Source: Phytopythium helicoides
Lineage: Eukaryota; Oomycota; Peronosporomycetes; Pythiales; Pythiaceae
Assembly: GCA_024867545.1 (NCBI GenBank)
Contig: JANFNE010000067.1
Location: 155,881-219,880, forward strand
Reading direction: 5' to 3'
DNA: 64,000 bases
Within the stretch, counting starts at the first letter, position 1, and each line of letters opens with the position of its first letter. Both the position numbers and the translations under genes were made by a program. The notes beneath the pieces were generated by a model. The model searched no databases and was not told where the DNA came from. It saw only the letters and a list, made by a program, of their open reading frames with translations. Below are positions 10,495 to 21,750 of this stretch, piece by piece.

Positions 10495-12233
10495 ATGCAT
10501 CGTCTTGGCGTTCGCCATGCCGATGTCGCGGTTATAAGCGACGAGCTGATCAAGAAGGTCGCGCTCACCGACGTAGACCCGGCCAACAATAATGCCATCG
10601 ACGAGACAGACCAGAGCGTCGACTTCCTCAAGCTGCACACCCTATCGCTGTCGTTTCAAAACATTTTCAAGATCGAGAACCTCGAGACTCTGCGGCATCT
10701 CGTTAAGCTACAGCTCGACAACAACGTAATCCAGGAAATTGATGGCATTTCCCACCTTGTGCATCTCGAGTGGCTCGATCTGTCATTCAACAATATCTCC
10801 AGCATCAAAGGTATCGAGACGCTCGTCAAACTGACCGACCTCAGTTTATACAATAACTGCATCTCCAAGCTCGAAAGCCTCGAGTCGCTCAAGCAGCTAC
10901 AGGTGTTTAATAGCAAAGTGAGGAAAGCGGTAAAACGTCTAACCTTCATTGGTCCATAGGTGCTGTCACTCGGCAACAACCAGTTGCCATCAACGGATGG
11001 CTTGCTCTACCTGAAAAGCCTCGACAAGCTTCGAGTGCTCAACCTCAGCGGGAATCCTGTTTGTTCCGATCCCGAGTATCGCTCGTAAGTTCTGCCACTC
11101 TCCTAGCTGCGAACATCAGCTAATGTGGTACTCTGCAAAAACGAAGGTTCATTTTGGCGCACCTGGATCAGCTGCGGTATCTCGACTACGCACTCGTCGA
11201 CACCAATGAGGCGATGCAAGCTCGTGAACAATACCAGGATGAGCTCGAAGAACTCAAAGAAGTCAAGGCGATCGAAGATGCAGCGTTGGCTCGAGAGGCC
11301 GAGCATCAGAAATATTTGTCGATGCTGAGAGATGCCAACGTCATTCTATTGGAGACGCTGCTGGCCGATATGTTCAAGGAAGACACGGAAATGAGCAAGA
11401 TCGAAGTGCTCCCAGGTTTGCGCAACATTATTGAGGACTATATGGAGAAGACCAAAACTGCAGCAGAGGATGTCAAGCTAGTCTTGCTGGAAAAGCACAG
11501 TTGTCTGAGCAAGGAGGTCGATTTGTTCCGGCAAAAGTACGGCAAACTGCAGGTCGAAGCACAGGAAGCCAGCATCCGCGCCGTCGAAGCGTACCGTCGC
11601 AGCGCGAAGCAGCTTCTGAAGCAAGCAAGCGCCTCCAGTGCAAGTGGTCCCACATCTGACAATGACCAGAACGCAGCCGGGCTTCAGCTCCTCCACGACA
11701 CTGAGGCGTTGGCGGAGAAGCTGCACCACGAGCTCATGAACATCGAGTCCGATCTCGTAGAGGCCTCTCAGGACCTCATCTTGAGCATGGAGGGTGCAAT
11801 CGAGTCGATCGGTGCCGAGGCCCGCGATGTCGCAACCGAACACTTCCGTGCCGTCGAGGTGCTCGAGAACAACTTCTTCGAGAGTGTGAGCCAGCTGGCC
11901 GTGACCCTGCTGGAGCGCATGGCCACCGAGGACGGCGAGGACGACGACTTTTTGACGGACGAGTGCCGTGCGATCCTGAACGACCGCGACGCGCTCAACA
12001 ATGCCATCAATGGTTCGCACGACATCCACATTGGCAAGCTGCTGGCCCAGGAAGACGTCATGCGCGAGCAGAGCCTGGCCAAGATCGCCGAGATCATCAA
12101 GCGCGCCAAGGACGACGAGTGGGGCCGCAACCGCGCACGCGTGGCCGAGGTGCTGCACATCAAGGAGAAACACCTGGCCGACATCGGCAAGGTCCGCGAC
12201 GAGCTCAACCGCGTCGACGAGGACTTTTACTGA
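10495..12233 (+). CDS. DRC3: DRC3 (LRRC48), nexin-dynein regulatory complex subunit
   Basis: Exons are 10495-10902, 10960-11084 and 11147-12233, giving 539 residues, close to animal DRC3 length. The N-terminal half holds SDS22-type LRRs (LVKLQLDNNVIQEIDGIS, LEWLDLSFNNISSIKGIE) and the C-terminal half is coiled coil with the conserved SHDIHIGKLLAQEDVM block and a late RNRARVAEVL segment. DRC3 is an axonemal protein of the nexin-dynein regulatory complex, controlling dynein activity in motile flagella; in an oomycete that means zoospores. The first intron uses donor GTGTTT rather than a GTGAGG 18 bp downstream, because it restores the conserved LQVLSLGNN join. The start is less sure: 10495 is the first ATG in frame, and an upstream exon cannot be excluded. 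Confidence 0.9.
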
Positions 12234-12886
12234 TATTCGGATGGAGCCAAGCCCTTGACACCCATCCGCGATTTGAAGTTGCCTTTTTGTGTACACCACA
12301 CAATTTGTCAGTTGCGAGGGTTCCAAAATTCAGTAGATTTTTTGGGGTTCTTCAAAGATCCTCATAATAGAGCGCTACCATACAAACTGTAAGTGTTTCC
12401 AAAAATCCAAAAACCACCTCAACAGAGCGCCCCCTACCCGCCGCAAGCCGCTTGTTCCGGCGCGACCATACAACGCGCAAGTGAATCGACCCGCCTCTTC
12501 AAAAGTTCAGCGTGACGATCCTCACATACAAAATCCAAGTCAATTGCATACAGGTACAGGGGGGGGGAGGGCTAGGCGACCGCATCCACCTCGACTACCC
12601 GGTAGCCACGCTTCCTCGCCTGCAAAGCCTTGTGCCTTCATACGGAAAGTCCATCGCGTCGGCGGGGCGGTCGGTCGGTCGGCGCGTCGCCCGCTACGAC
12701 GACGGGGGGCGGCTTATCCGCGACAGCAACAAGCGCCTTATCCGCCAGTGACGACCGCGGCGCTGGTAACGACCCCAAGCAGCCGAGCAGCGCGCGTTCG
12801 CCCGACTTTTGCGCCTTCTTATCCGCGAGCAGCTAACGAGCAGCTACGAGCAGCTAGTTTCCCCACCAGGAGCCAACTCTCTCGAC
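12234..12886. other. Intergenic region, no gene seen
   Basis: About 650 bp between DRC3 and the GPCR-PIPK gene in the same direction. It includes a G-rich run near 12557-12567 and GC-rich sequence just before the next start. Open frames here are Arg/Ser-rich shadows without recognisable domains. Confidence 0.5.
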
Positions 12887-15845
12887 ATGTACGACCGGGG
12901 GCTGCGGTACTCGCGCAAGAGCGACTCGCGGTCGTCCGAGACGGCGAGCGACCCGGACGTCAACATGCTGCAGGAGAGCCGCGTGGTGCCGCCGCAGGGC
13001 ATGAACACGTGCCTGCAGTCGTCCACGCGCTGGTTCCAGCTCGCCATGTTCTTCGCGTTCGTCGTCGCGCTCGTGCTCGCCATGGCCAGCTCGTACGAAA
13101 ACCTCTCGCCAGGACTCATCTGGGGCGCCGTGCTCTCCATCTTCTCCGTCTTCTTTGTCATCCTCAGCTACGCCAGCGTGCCCAGCTACAGACAGCACCC
13201 CAACCCGCTCGTCTTCTGGCGAACCATCGCAGACGCATTCTTCGTGCTACAGCTCATGGCGCAGCAGTTCGTGCGCTGCCTCTTCTACGACTGCGACGCG
13301 CTGTGCAGCTCCACCAACCTCCAGTGCGGATGCTCCACGCTCAGCGGCGCCGGCTCCGCGTGCGACGTCTTCGCCGGACTCTTCCAGTTCTCGCTCATCG
13401 CCTCCGAGTGCTGGTTCTTCTGTATGACGGCCAACCTGCTCATGAGTCTCACCAACCCCTTCACCGACTTCAAGCGCAACACCAGGCTCTTCCACCTCTT
13501 CTCCTGGGGCGTCGGGCTCTTCATGGGCCTCCTGCTGCTCAACACGGCCGACTGGGCCGGATACTCCGACCTCGGCGTCTGCTGGACCAATGCGCTCAAG
13601 AACCTCGCGCCAGACGACATGGCGCAGTGCCCCGCAGGGCTACGACGTCATCGAGAACTTCTCCAGCGACTACAAGGCAGTCAACGCCAACATCATCAGC
13701 TGGGTCTTTTTCTATGTATGGATGGGGCTGTTCATCGTGTTTGGCATTGTCGTGTGGCTGTGGGCCTGGAAACGGCTGAGCGAGGGCATGCCGGAGACCT
13801 ACGCTGTGCGTGTCCAGTCTATCAACCGCGCGCGCTTCAACGTGTTCGCCGTCACCTTCTACTGGATTATTGTTGGCATTGTGTACATCAAGTTCCTCTC
13901 TCGTGACCGCTCTAAGAAGGACTCGTCGGCGGAGCTGCTCAATTTTTTGCTTGCGGGAAAAGGTTACTTGGACCTCGTTATTTGGTTTGCGCTCAACGAC
14001 TTCCACGTTTCACACTTTACGCAGTGCCTGGGCGAGAACAGCGAGGAGGTTGATGTCGACCTGAACCCGCAGGTGAATGCGGCGCTGCGCCGCGAGGTGC
14101 TTTTCTACACGACGTCGGGTATCATTCAGGCCGTGCAGGCTGCGGAGCGATTACCTGCATCGCAGCGAATTCAGCACCTTGCGCTGCTCCCACAGTCGAA
14201 AGGCAATGGGCCAGTCACGGCAGTACCACTCAACGCGTCGTCGGCGTACGCTGCATACCCTCGACAGAACTCCGAGGAGATTGGTGCTTTTGACGAGAAC
14301 TTGCGCGTGAACAAGCACTCGGAGCGCACCAAGACGTTTCATGACTACGAACCGCACGCGTTCAAGAAGATTCGAGAGCGTTTTGGTGTCAACAACGAAA
14401 GCTACTTGCAGTCGTTGTCGGCTACGGCGAAGGAGCGGCTGAGTGAGGGTGCAAGTGGCGCGTTCATGTTCTTCTCGGCGGACGGGTCGCTTATCGTCAA
14501 AAGTACTAGCAAGGAGGAGTGCACTTTTCTGCGAAGTATCGCGCAAGAATACGCGGACTATCTGTGCTCGAACCCGAACTCGCTGCTCACGCGTTTTTAC
14601 GGATGTCATTGCCTTGAGCTCTATGGGAAGCAGTTCTCGTTCATCGTCATGGCGAATCTTTTCGACACAGATCAGGTTATTCATTCGCGCTACGATATCA
14701 AGGGCTCATGGGTGAATCGCCATGGCGACTTGCCAAAGCGAGGAAAGAAGGTCACATGCCGGCACTGCAATCGCAAGTATGTTTACCAGAACTCGGCACC
14801 AGAGAATGCGCATTGTACAATGCGTCTCGGAGGCCATGAGCCGAATGTCGTGCTCAAGGATTCAGACTTGACCCAGAAGCTCAAGCTCGATCGCGATGTC
14901 GCAATTGATCTGTACCGAACCCTGTGCACTGATAGCGACCTACTCTGTTCATTCGGCATTATGGACTACTCACTACTGATGGGTATCCACGAAGTCGAGT
15001 ATGTTGTCGACGAAGGCGATGGTGATGCGGATGAAGACTCTGAAAGCAAGATTCCTGTTTCCCCAGCGCGGATTAAATCATCTGAGCCGACAAGCGGCAT
15101 TCGTTCATCCGTGTATAACCCGTTCAACGAAAAGTCGATGATGGATCCTCGCGTTGGCACCACCACATTTTCCAAGTCTGGAGGGCCTCCGCCAGTGGCT
15201 CCTCCATCTTCGAAATCGCGTCACCACGCAAGTGTGTCTTCATCGAACGCCAACCCTGTTGCTGATGCTGGTCGAAACCGAAAGGTGTCTCGACTGAATG
15301 AAAGCGGATTCCGGCCCACTCGTGCCGAAAGCAACACCTCTATTTCGTCGTCTGGCCGTCGTCTACCGCGCTCTGGGATGCGTATGGCAAACACTGTTGT
15401 TGGCCCAGCGTACTATCACTTGGGAATCATTGACATTTTGCAGACGTGGACGATGAAGAAGCGCATGGAGCGCTTTTTCAAGATTGCTTTCAAGGGCGTT
15501 GACGGTGATGGACTTTCCGCTATCCCGCCCAAGCTGTACAAGAAGCGGTTCCAGTTGAAGATGGCCGATATTCTTGGCGTGGAGGAGCTTGTTGGCGTTG
15601 AGGGTCTCGACCTGTTCTCGCAGCAGAACTCGCACATGGATGTTGAGCCCGACCGCACATCTCGTGGCAACATTCAGTCGATCCGGTCCCTGCCGTCGTC
15701 AGAGCTTGTCGGCTTGTCAGCCATGGATTCACATTACGCAGATAGCCGCTCGTCGTCCAGCGTGCTGCGACAGCGCAGTCTTGATCACTCTCAGTCGGTT
15801 GGACAGGACACGGATGAGTACTCTGGTATCGATTACCATTTATAA
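12887..15845 (+). CDS. GPCR-PIPK: heptahelical receptor fused to phosphatidylinositol phosphate kinase (one apparent frameshift)
   Basis: The N-terminal third has seven or eight membrane spans (first FQLAMFFAFVVALVLAMA, last IIVGIVYIKFL) and resembles oomycete and Dictyostelium GPCRs. The C-terminal part is a PIP kinase with SRYDIKGSWVNR, SFGIMDYSLLMGIHEVE and a substrate-determining loop near TWTMKKRMERFFKIAFKG. Such GPCR-PIPK fusions are a hallmark of Phytophthora and are thought to couple a surface signal directly to phosphoinositide synthesis. The frame breaks near 13629-13633, in a run of four C. Removing one C joins MAQCP to QGYDVIENF, for 985 residues. A 60 bp intron with a poor GTCTGC donor would also restore frame but would delete the CW motif of the extracellular loop, so a one-base insertion (assembly error or recent mutation) is favoured. 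No intron is needed elsewhere. Confidence 0.88.
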
Positions 15846-15927
15846 TTCGCGCGGTAAGTATGACCGCAGCGCTCATTTAGCGAGAGTTTTGTTGTTTTCC
15901 GAAATGCAGAGTATGTTTTGCTATCTA

Positions 15928-18471
15928 TCATTTGCTGTAGTTCCCACACCCGAGCCAGGCTTCTTCTTCAATATTACATGGCAGTCCAGCGCCGCGCTCA
16001 ATCTGCAGCCGACGGATTTTGATCTTGTTTGGATCTATTGTGCATCCAATTACTTGCATCCGACTGTTGTAGCAGATTCCTGTTTCGTTGTCAACTTTGC
16101 ACTGTCGGTAGAGAACTCCCCCACAGATGTCTGCACGTTCACGGTTGGGAAAGTCGGAGGCAAAGTCGATCTTGGATGGTTGACATACAGAGTAATTGAA
16201 CTGCTTGATAATCTCCAAAGTTGTGTTTGGTGCTTCTTGAGCCTCACAATGAATGCATTTGGCTACAGGTATCGAGGCACTTGGAATTCCGGAGCAGAAT
16301 GGATGTGTGAGATTGCAAGCCGTGTCGAGAAATCCATTGCAGCACACGAAGCTTGGACGATACAAGGCAAAGTGAACGAGGCTCGAAGCAATAGGAGAAA
16401 GCTCTGGGAGGGTTCGAAGGACTGGTAAATACGTCAGCTCAACTCGCTCCAGCTGATGCATGTGTAGAAAACTTGGCACTTCGGTAATCATAAACAACCG
16501 AGCGAGAAAGAGGCTTCTCAGGTTAGGTAACCCATTAAACTCTGGCAGCCGCTTCAGTTGCATATGGACACCAATCTGGAGGAACATCAACGATGGAAAA
16601 TTGCTGAACATGTCATCTGGAAGCTCAAGCAACGTCGGACCTCCATAACGACCATCGATGTGACTGATGGCACCAGGAACACAGTTGGCAATGAATTTTA
16701 TGTCGTTACCCATCAGCTCCACCGTACAAGCACGTACATATATTGAAGCCGCGTGAAGGATGTGAGCCACGACGGAATCGTGTGCGTGCCAGTGTAGACT
16801 AGCGACCTGAATGGACTACGAGTTAGCAGAGTGTTGTTGTAGGCCCAAAGACTCCCTCTACAATCTAAACGAGCACTTACAAAAGCTCAAGACCCGTGCA
16901 CGCGCGAAGTTCCTCTGGCAACTCCGGGAGATTTCGATTAATTAGCTGCAGTGTCGTCAGTGTCCCCAATACTGCCAACTCGCGCACAGTATCAGTCACG
17001 TTTGGCGGATCTAGCCATTCGTCATACGTTCTTGCAGCGGATGAAGCGTCGATTAACGTCAAGCACGGACAGGAGCCGTTTGTGTCAACCCAGTACGCAT
17101 GTGTTACACATTCTATGTACCCTCCACACGCGTTGCGAGAGTTGAAGATGCTGAGCGTAACGTATACAACAACAAGACTCGATGCGACTACGAACAGTAG
17201 CGATGCGGCTTTGGGAACGTTGCGTTGATTGTCAGTGATTGTAGTGATGTGGGATCGCCTGCATGAGCGCTGATATAGGAGCTCTTCGATCATACGATTG
17301 AAGCGGTAGCTGAAAAAGAGGTTCATTCCGAGTCTGATAAATATGTCCGATGATGATCGGATGCGGAGCGCGTCAAAACTCTGGCGGAATTTTGCAATGG
17401 TGTACGGGTTGGTAGACATTCGAGCTCGGCGCTCGAAGCTTCCTTCTGGGAGCACATCATTGTAGATGTGGAACGACTCGTAGTCGATATCACAGGTTGC
17501 ATACGTGTAAAGTAGCACTACCATAGGTAGAGCGATGGTACTAATGAGGTCGAATGCGCTGTCGATAATGATTTCTTCTAGAGCAGTGTGTCGCTGTGAG
17601 TAGAATATGGCGGCAAATATTGATGAGTGCGCCACAAGAAACACCGAATATCCAATCACAATAGAAAAATCAGCTCCATTGTTGAGTAGTTGGACAAGCG
17701 TGAGAGCTTGCATGATCAGATCTGAAATCTTCAAACACAAATTCTGAATGAAAAGAGTGAGAGTCGGATTACCCTGTGAAATGTCAAACCGGGTAAGCTA
17801 CGCACCCAGAACTTGCGATAGCGACCTCGAAATCCTGTGACCTCTCTCCAGTATTGGAGTGCAATTGAAATCATTTGAAAGCGTGGAGCTAGCTTGTCAA
17901 CTTGCCGCTCAATCCGCTGAAGCCACGGTTGACTCCCGCCGTGGCGATGGAATAAAAGCTTGTTCAAAGCAAGAACATACCCGACAATCACCACGACAAA
18001 GCACGCGACGACGAAAGTCTTCATTTCAGTCGATTGGTCGGTCAACATCCAAAAACGACCATCGTCAAACTCCTCTGTATCCATGAGATAATTAGCTGTA
18101 GCATTGGGTTCAAGTGTAAGCACGATGAGCCACACAGTCCAGCATATGCAAATAAGGTCGAGGATGATGGCTGGAACTATGACTAGGCCAAACGCTTCAA
18201 AAAATGTAGGTAGTATTCGTTTTCTGCCCTTGCTCCAGGATGGTGACGAAGACAAACCACGCGCCAGTTTACGACGTGCTGGGGCACTGGTTTGCCTAAG
18301 GGCTGATGCTGGCGTGACACAACTGATTGATTTGAAGCATATGAGCTTCGTGGTATGCAAGTTGATGGAAGCAGGTCCATCTGGTGCAATCCGTATTGTC
18401 TGGGCTGCCGCCTTCATTGTCAGCGGCAACTGTCTGGGTGGAGACTTAAGCTCTGTTCGCCCTAAATTCAT
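15928..18471 (-). CDS. WLGC-B: multi-span membrane protein with LRRs and C-terminal WLGC domain
   Basis: Exons on the minus strand are 18471-17806, 17743-16881, 16806-16738 and 16663-15928, giving 777 residues. Spans include VPAIILDLICICWTVWLIVL and TFVVACFVVVIVGYVLAL flanking DDGRFW; GRYRKFW ends exon 1. Exon 2 carries further spans, the cytoplasmic SFERRAR motif and the YDEWLDPPNVTDTVREL block. The 69 bp exon 3 encodes a linker including THTIPSWLTSF, matching WLGC-C. Exon 4 holds LRRs (LPEFNGLPNLRSLFLARL), the CCNGFLDTACNLTHPFC motif and the terminal EEEAWLGCGNYSK. It is adjacent to and in the same direction as WLGC-C, 261 bp away, consistent with tandem duplication. Function is unknown; the topology suggests a membrane receptor or channel-like protein. 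Confidence 0.85.
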
Positions 18472-18732
18472 GCAATACTAAAATAGCACTATTCATACGT
18501 TTTATCAAGTACAATGCTTGCACTATCTCGAAGACAGGTTTTATCGCTAAATACTGCCTTTGAATACTGCAATACGCTCTCTCTGTTCGTGACGGATCTT
18601 GATATAGCTCGAGAATAGCATTTTGAAAGAACTCTCTGGGTCGATGAGCTCCAATTGGCGAAGTGCAACGAGAATTCATAATGGTCAGTGAACCGACTAC
18701 TAAATAACACCTAAAATGATTGTATACACCAC

Positions 18733-21191
18733 TCATTGGCATCCAAGCCATTGCTCTACAACTGGGTCACATGGTCGACCAACTTTTCTTGCAATTTGAA
18801 GCTTCCGCATATTAATTTTGTTGGCCTCCGTTGTACAACTTAACACCTGCATCCGACCATTGTAGCACATTCCAGTCGCGTTGTTCTTGCCCACACATTC
18901 ACGATATAAAATCCCACCGCAAATGTCACTGCGATCTCTTGAGAGAAAATCTGCCGCATAGTCGGGTGTATTTGGTTGGCAAACTCCTGTCGAAAACTTC
19001 TCAAAGTTTGCCAAAGTCGCCGTCGTTGCAAGCTGTGGAGAATGAGGGTCAAGGCATTTCGCCGCAGAGACGTCAATGAATGGTACTGCTTGGCAGAATG
19101 GATCTGTTAAATTGCAGGCTCCTCGAAAACCATTGCAGCATAGCTGTGTCGGCCTGTGGATGCTGAGTGCAACCAAGTTTTGCAGTGGAGCCATATCCGG
19201 CACTGATTGCAATACCGGGACATATCCCAGTTCAATACGTTCCAGTTTCTTCACATGAACAAGCGATGGCATTTGCCGGAGAGAAAACAGTCGAACAAGA
19301 ACAAGAGTGCGAAGGTTGGGCACTCCTTCCAAAGGTGGAATTTCCTTCAACTCAAAGTGAATACCAATTTGGAGATACAAGAGCGACGGCATATTCTTGA
19401 ACAGGTCGGACGGGATACTTAACAGATTGCGCTCGCCGAGCTTGCCGTCAATTTGACTGCCCAACCAATTTTACCCGAGTTTAGAAATCCATTTGTTCAC
19501 GCTTTTGCATAGATATGTATACGTACAAATACTCGAGGTACTTGAAATCTTGGATCCAGGATGGAATTGAGTGGGTGCCAGAATACATCAAAAATCTGGA
19601 AATATCGTAATATCATGAGTTACTCAAATGCATATCTTCAAGCATGGATGGAATACACTTACAGTTGCTGGAGGCTCTCACATATTTGAAGCTCCTCGGG
19701 AATTTGGAGCATGCGCCGGTTGATAAGTTGGAGATTTCGTAAATGCCCAGAACGAGCAAGAGTGCGAACAGTGAGAGTGGCATCAATTGGACTGAGCCAT
19801 TCATCAAAGGTCTTTGGCTCACGATCAACATCAATAAGTATCTGGCAAGGGCAAAGATCCTCTTGTTGGTGCCAGCGATACGTAAACGCGATACATTGAG
19901 GGTATGCGTTACAGACAGCAGTTGACGATGCAACTGCACCGTAGGTGTAGTACACTACAATTCCACTGAACGCAAGGAAGAGGGTTGCAACGCTGCGATG
20001 AACCGGCCGATACTGAGTTACCACCAGCTCTGTAGATTTGATTCTTAAACCTTGTGAGCGAGCGAGCTCTTCGAGCACACGCTTGAAGCGGTAGCAAAAC
20101 GTGATATTGATACCAATTCGCACAAACACGTCAATCCAGGTGCGAAATTGGAGAGCGTCAAAGCTAGACCGAAACAGTGCAATCTCGCTTGGGTCGGCGA
20201 CCATGCGTGCTCGTCGTTCAAAGCTACCAGGAGAGAGCACATCGAGATAAACTTGGTACGATCCTCGGTCAAAATCGAAATTGCTGCAGGCATATACGAG
20301 CAGACATATCGGAAATATGACGGCGCTGAAGAGATCAAAGACAGAGTCTATGATGATTTCCGTCAATGCTGAGTGACTTGTCCACAATAAGGATACTGCG
20401 TAAAATGCTGAATTGAAGGCGAGGAAAGAAGTGAAGCCATACAAGAGCGTCAATGGTGCAGCTCCCATGAGCATATCTCTCACCATTAGGCTTTGCATGA
20501 ACAGGTCGAACACTTTCAGATACATATTCTGAAGTAGCGTTAGTGGTCAATCTGTGAACAACTTCGTGCGCAAATAACTTACCCAATGTTTGCGATAGAC
20601 ACCACGATACCCAGTCACATCTCTCCATACTTGAGAAAGTTTGGTAATCACGTATTTTCCGAACGGCGCTTTCAGTAGTGTTGTATTTAGCATGCACTCC
20701 AGGCTACGTGTCACTGCTGGAAGAAGATGAGGCTGATTCGATCTCCAGCGGGTCATCTTCAAGATCACATACAAGTATCCTGCTGCTACTGTGACGAGTC
20801 CAATGACACCTGCAGTCCGAACTGGAGTATTATTGTCCGGTATGAGCCAGAATCGTCCATCATCCCAGTTCCATGACTGCATTAGAAAGTTGGCGACCTC
20901 GTTCGGCGCGAGCACCATGAACACCACCCACACTGTCCAAAGCAGACTTATCACCGCCGCCAGCATAATCGGAAAGCCCAGCTTGCCGTACGTCTGCCGA
21001 AAGCTTAGCTTCTTAGCAAGAATGCTCGGATTTGGTGGTGCATGCCGCCTTTTTCGTATCGATACCGGACGGTGACTCGAGCCACTCGCACCCGGTGCAA
21101 CCTTGGTCCTTCGAGGCTGCACCAGCGACACCATTACGCACTTTCCGCTAGGCGGAGAGATAGCCACCTTTGTCTGTCGAGGTTGCCTCAT
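18733..21191 (-). CDS. WLGC-C: multi-span membrane protein with LRRs and C-terminal WLGC domain
   Basis: Exons on the minus strand are 21191-20583, 20528-19663, 19595-19527 and 19456-18733, giving 755 residues. Exon structure and phases equal those of WLGC-B (first intron phase 0 after YRKHW, others phase 2). Shared motifs are DDGRFW, SFERRAR, FDEWLSPIDATLTVR, THSIPSWIQDFKYLEYL, CCNGFRGACNLTDPFC and a terminal EQWLGCQ. The second and third introns are 67 and 70 bp. The LRR part has about three repeats (LPSLLYLQIGIHFELKEIP and similar). Family function is not established. The three copies in this window differ mainly in N-terminal tails and Cys-loop sequences. Confidence 0.86.
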
Positions 21192-21750
21192 GTTGAATGG
21201 TCAAGTAGAGATAAAGTAGTTATCCAAGCGAGACGCAAATAGGCCAGAGTATATGCACGGAGGGAGGTTACACAAGTTGAAGTTGTCGGAGTGATGGCTC
21301 CTTTCCTTGTTTACTGGATTTATCCAGAATGGTTTGACTGTTCCCGTTCAGCTTTTCGTGGTCCGTCCGCGGATTGATCAGGAAATGCTGCTAGCGTGGA
21401 GCTAAAAGTGGCGACGGCTTTCCCAACTGAGTTTACCACACCGCGTCCAATCTAAATTGCTTAGATTTCACGCCGCGACAGTAGTTGATTTGAACAGTTC
21501 GAAGATTTGAACGGAACCACTTGCTCAAGGTGGGCAGACAAAAGGCGGGATCCTTTCACATCAGTGATTTCATTGATTGCAACTCGCTGTAACTTGCAAA
21601 CTCTCGAGCTTGGCGGTGCAGCTAAACACGCGAAGCAACCAACCCACCACAACAAAGTACGAGAATCCACAACTCCTCTGTGCATAGAAAAGACTGGGTG
21701 TGTATCATGTTGGGTTCATAGCTCGTCGCCACTTTCCGACGTTCGCCGCC
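21192..21750. promoter_or_regulatory. Divergent intergenic region between WLGC-C and LRRK-D
   Basis: About 560 bp between two divergent starts. At 21719-21729, 22 bp before the LRRK-D ATG, lies TAGCTCGTCGC. The same 11-mer occurs at 29122-29132, 28 bp before the LRRK-F ATG. No other feature was recognised. Confidence 0.4.

Noticed and set aside
13576..13635. A 60 bp intron in the GPCR-PIPK gene
   Set aside because: The donor GTCTGC does not fit the donors used elsewhere here, and removal would delete the Cys-Trp motif expected in the extracellular loop. A single extra C explains the frame change better.
12481..13779. 432-codon plus-strand open frame
   Set aside because: Overlaps the GPCR part of GPCR-PIPK in another frame. 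The product is Arg/Pro/His-rich without domains, while the overlapped frame has clear membrane spans.
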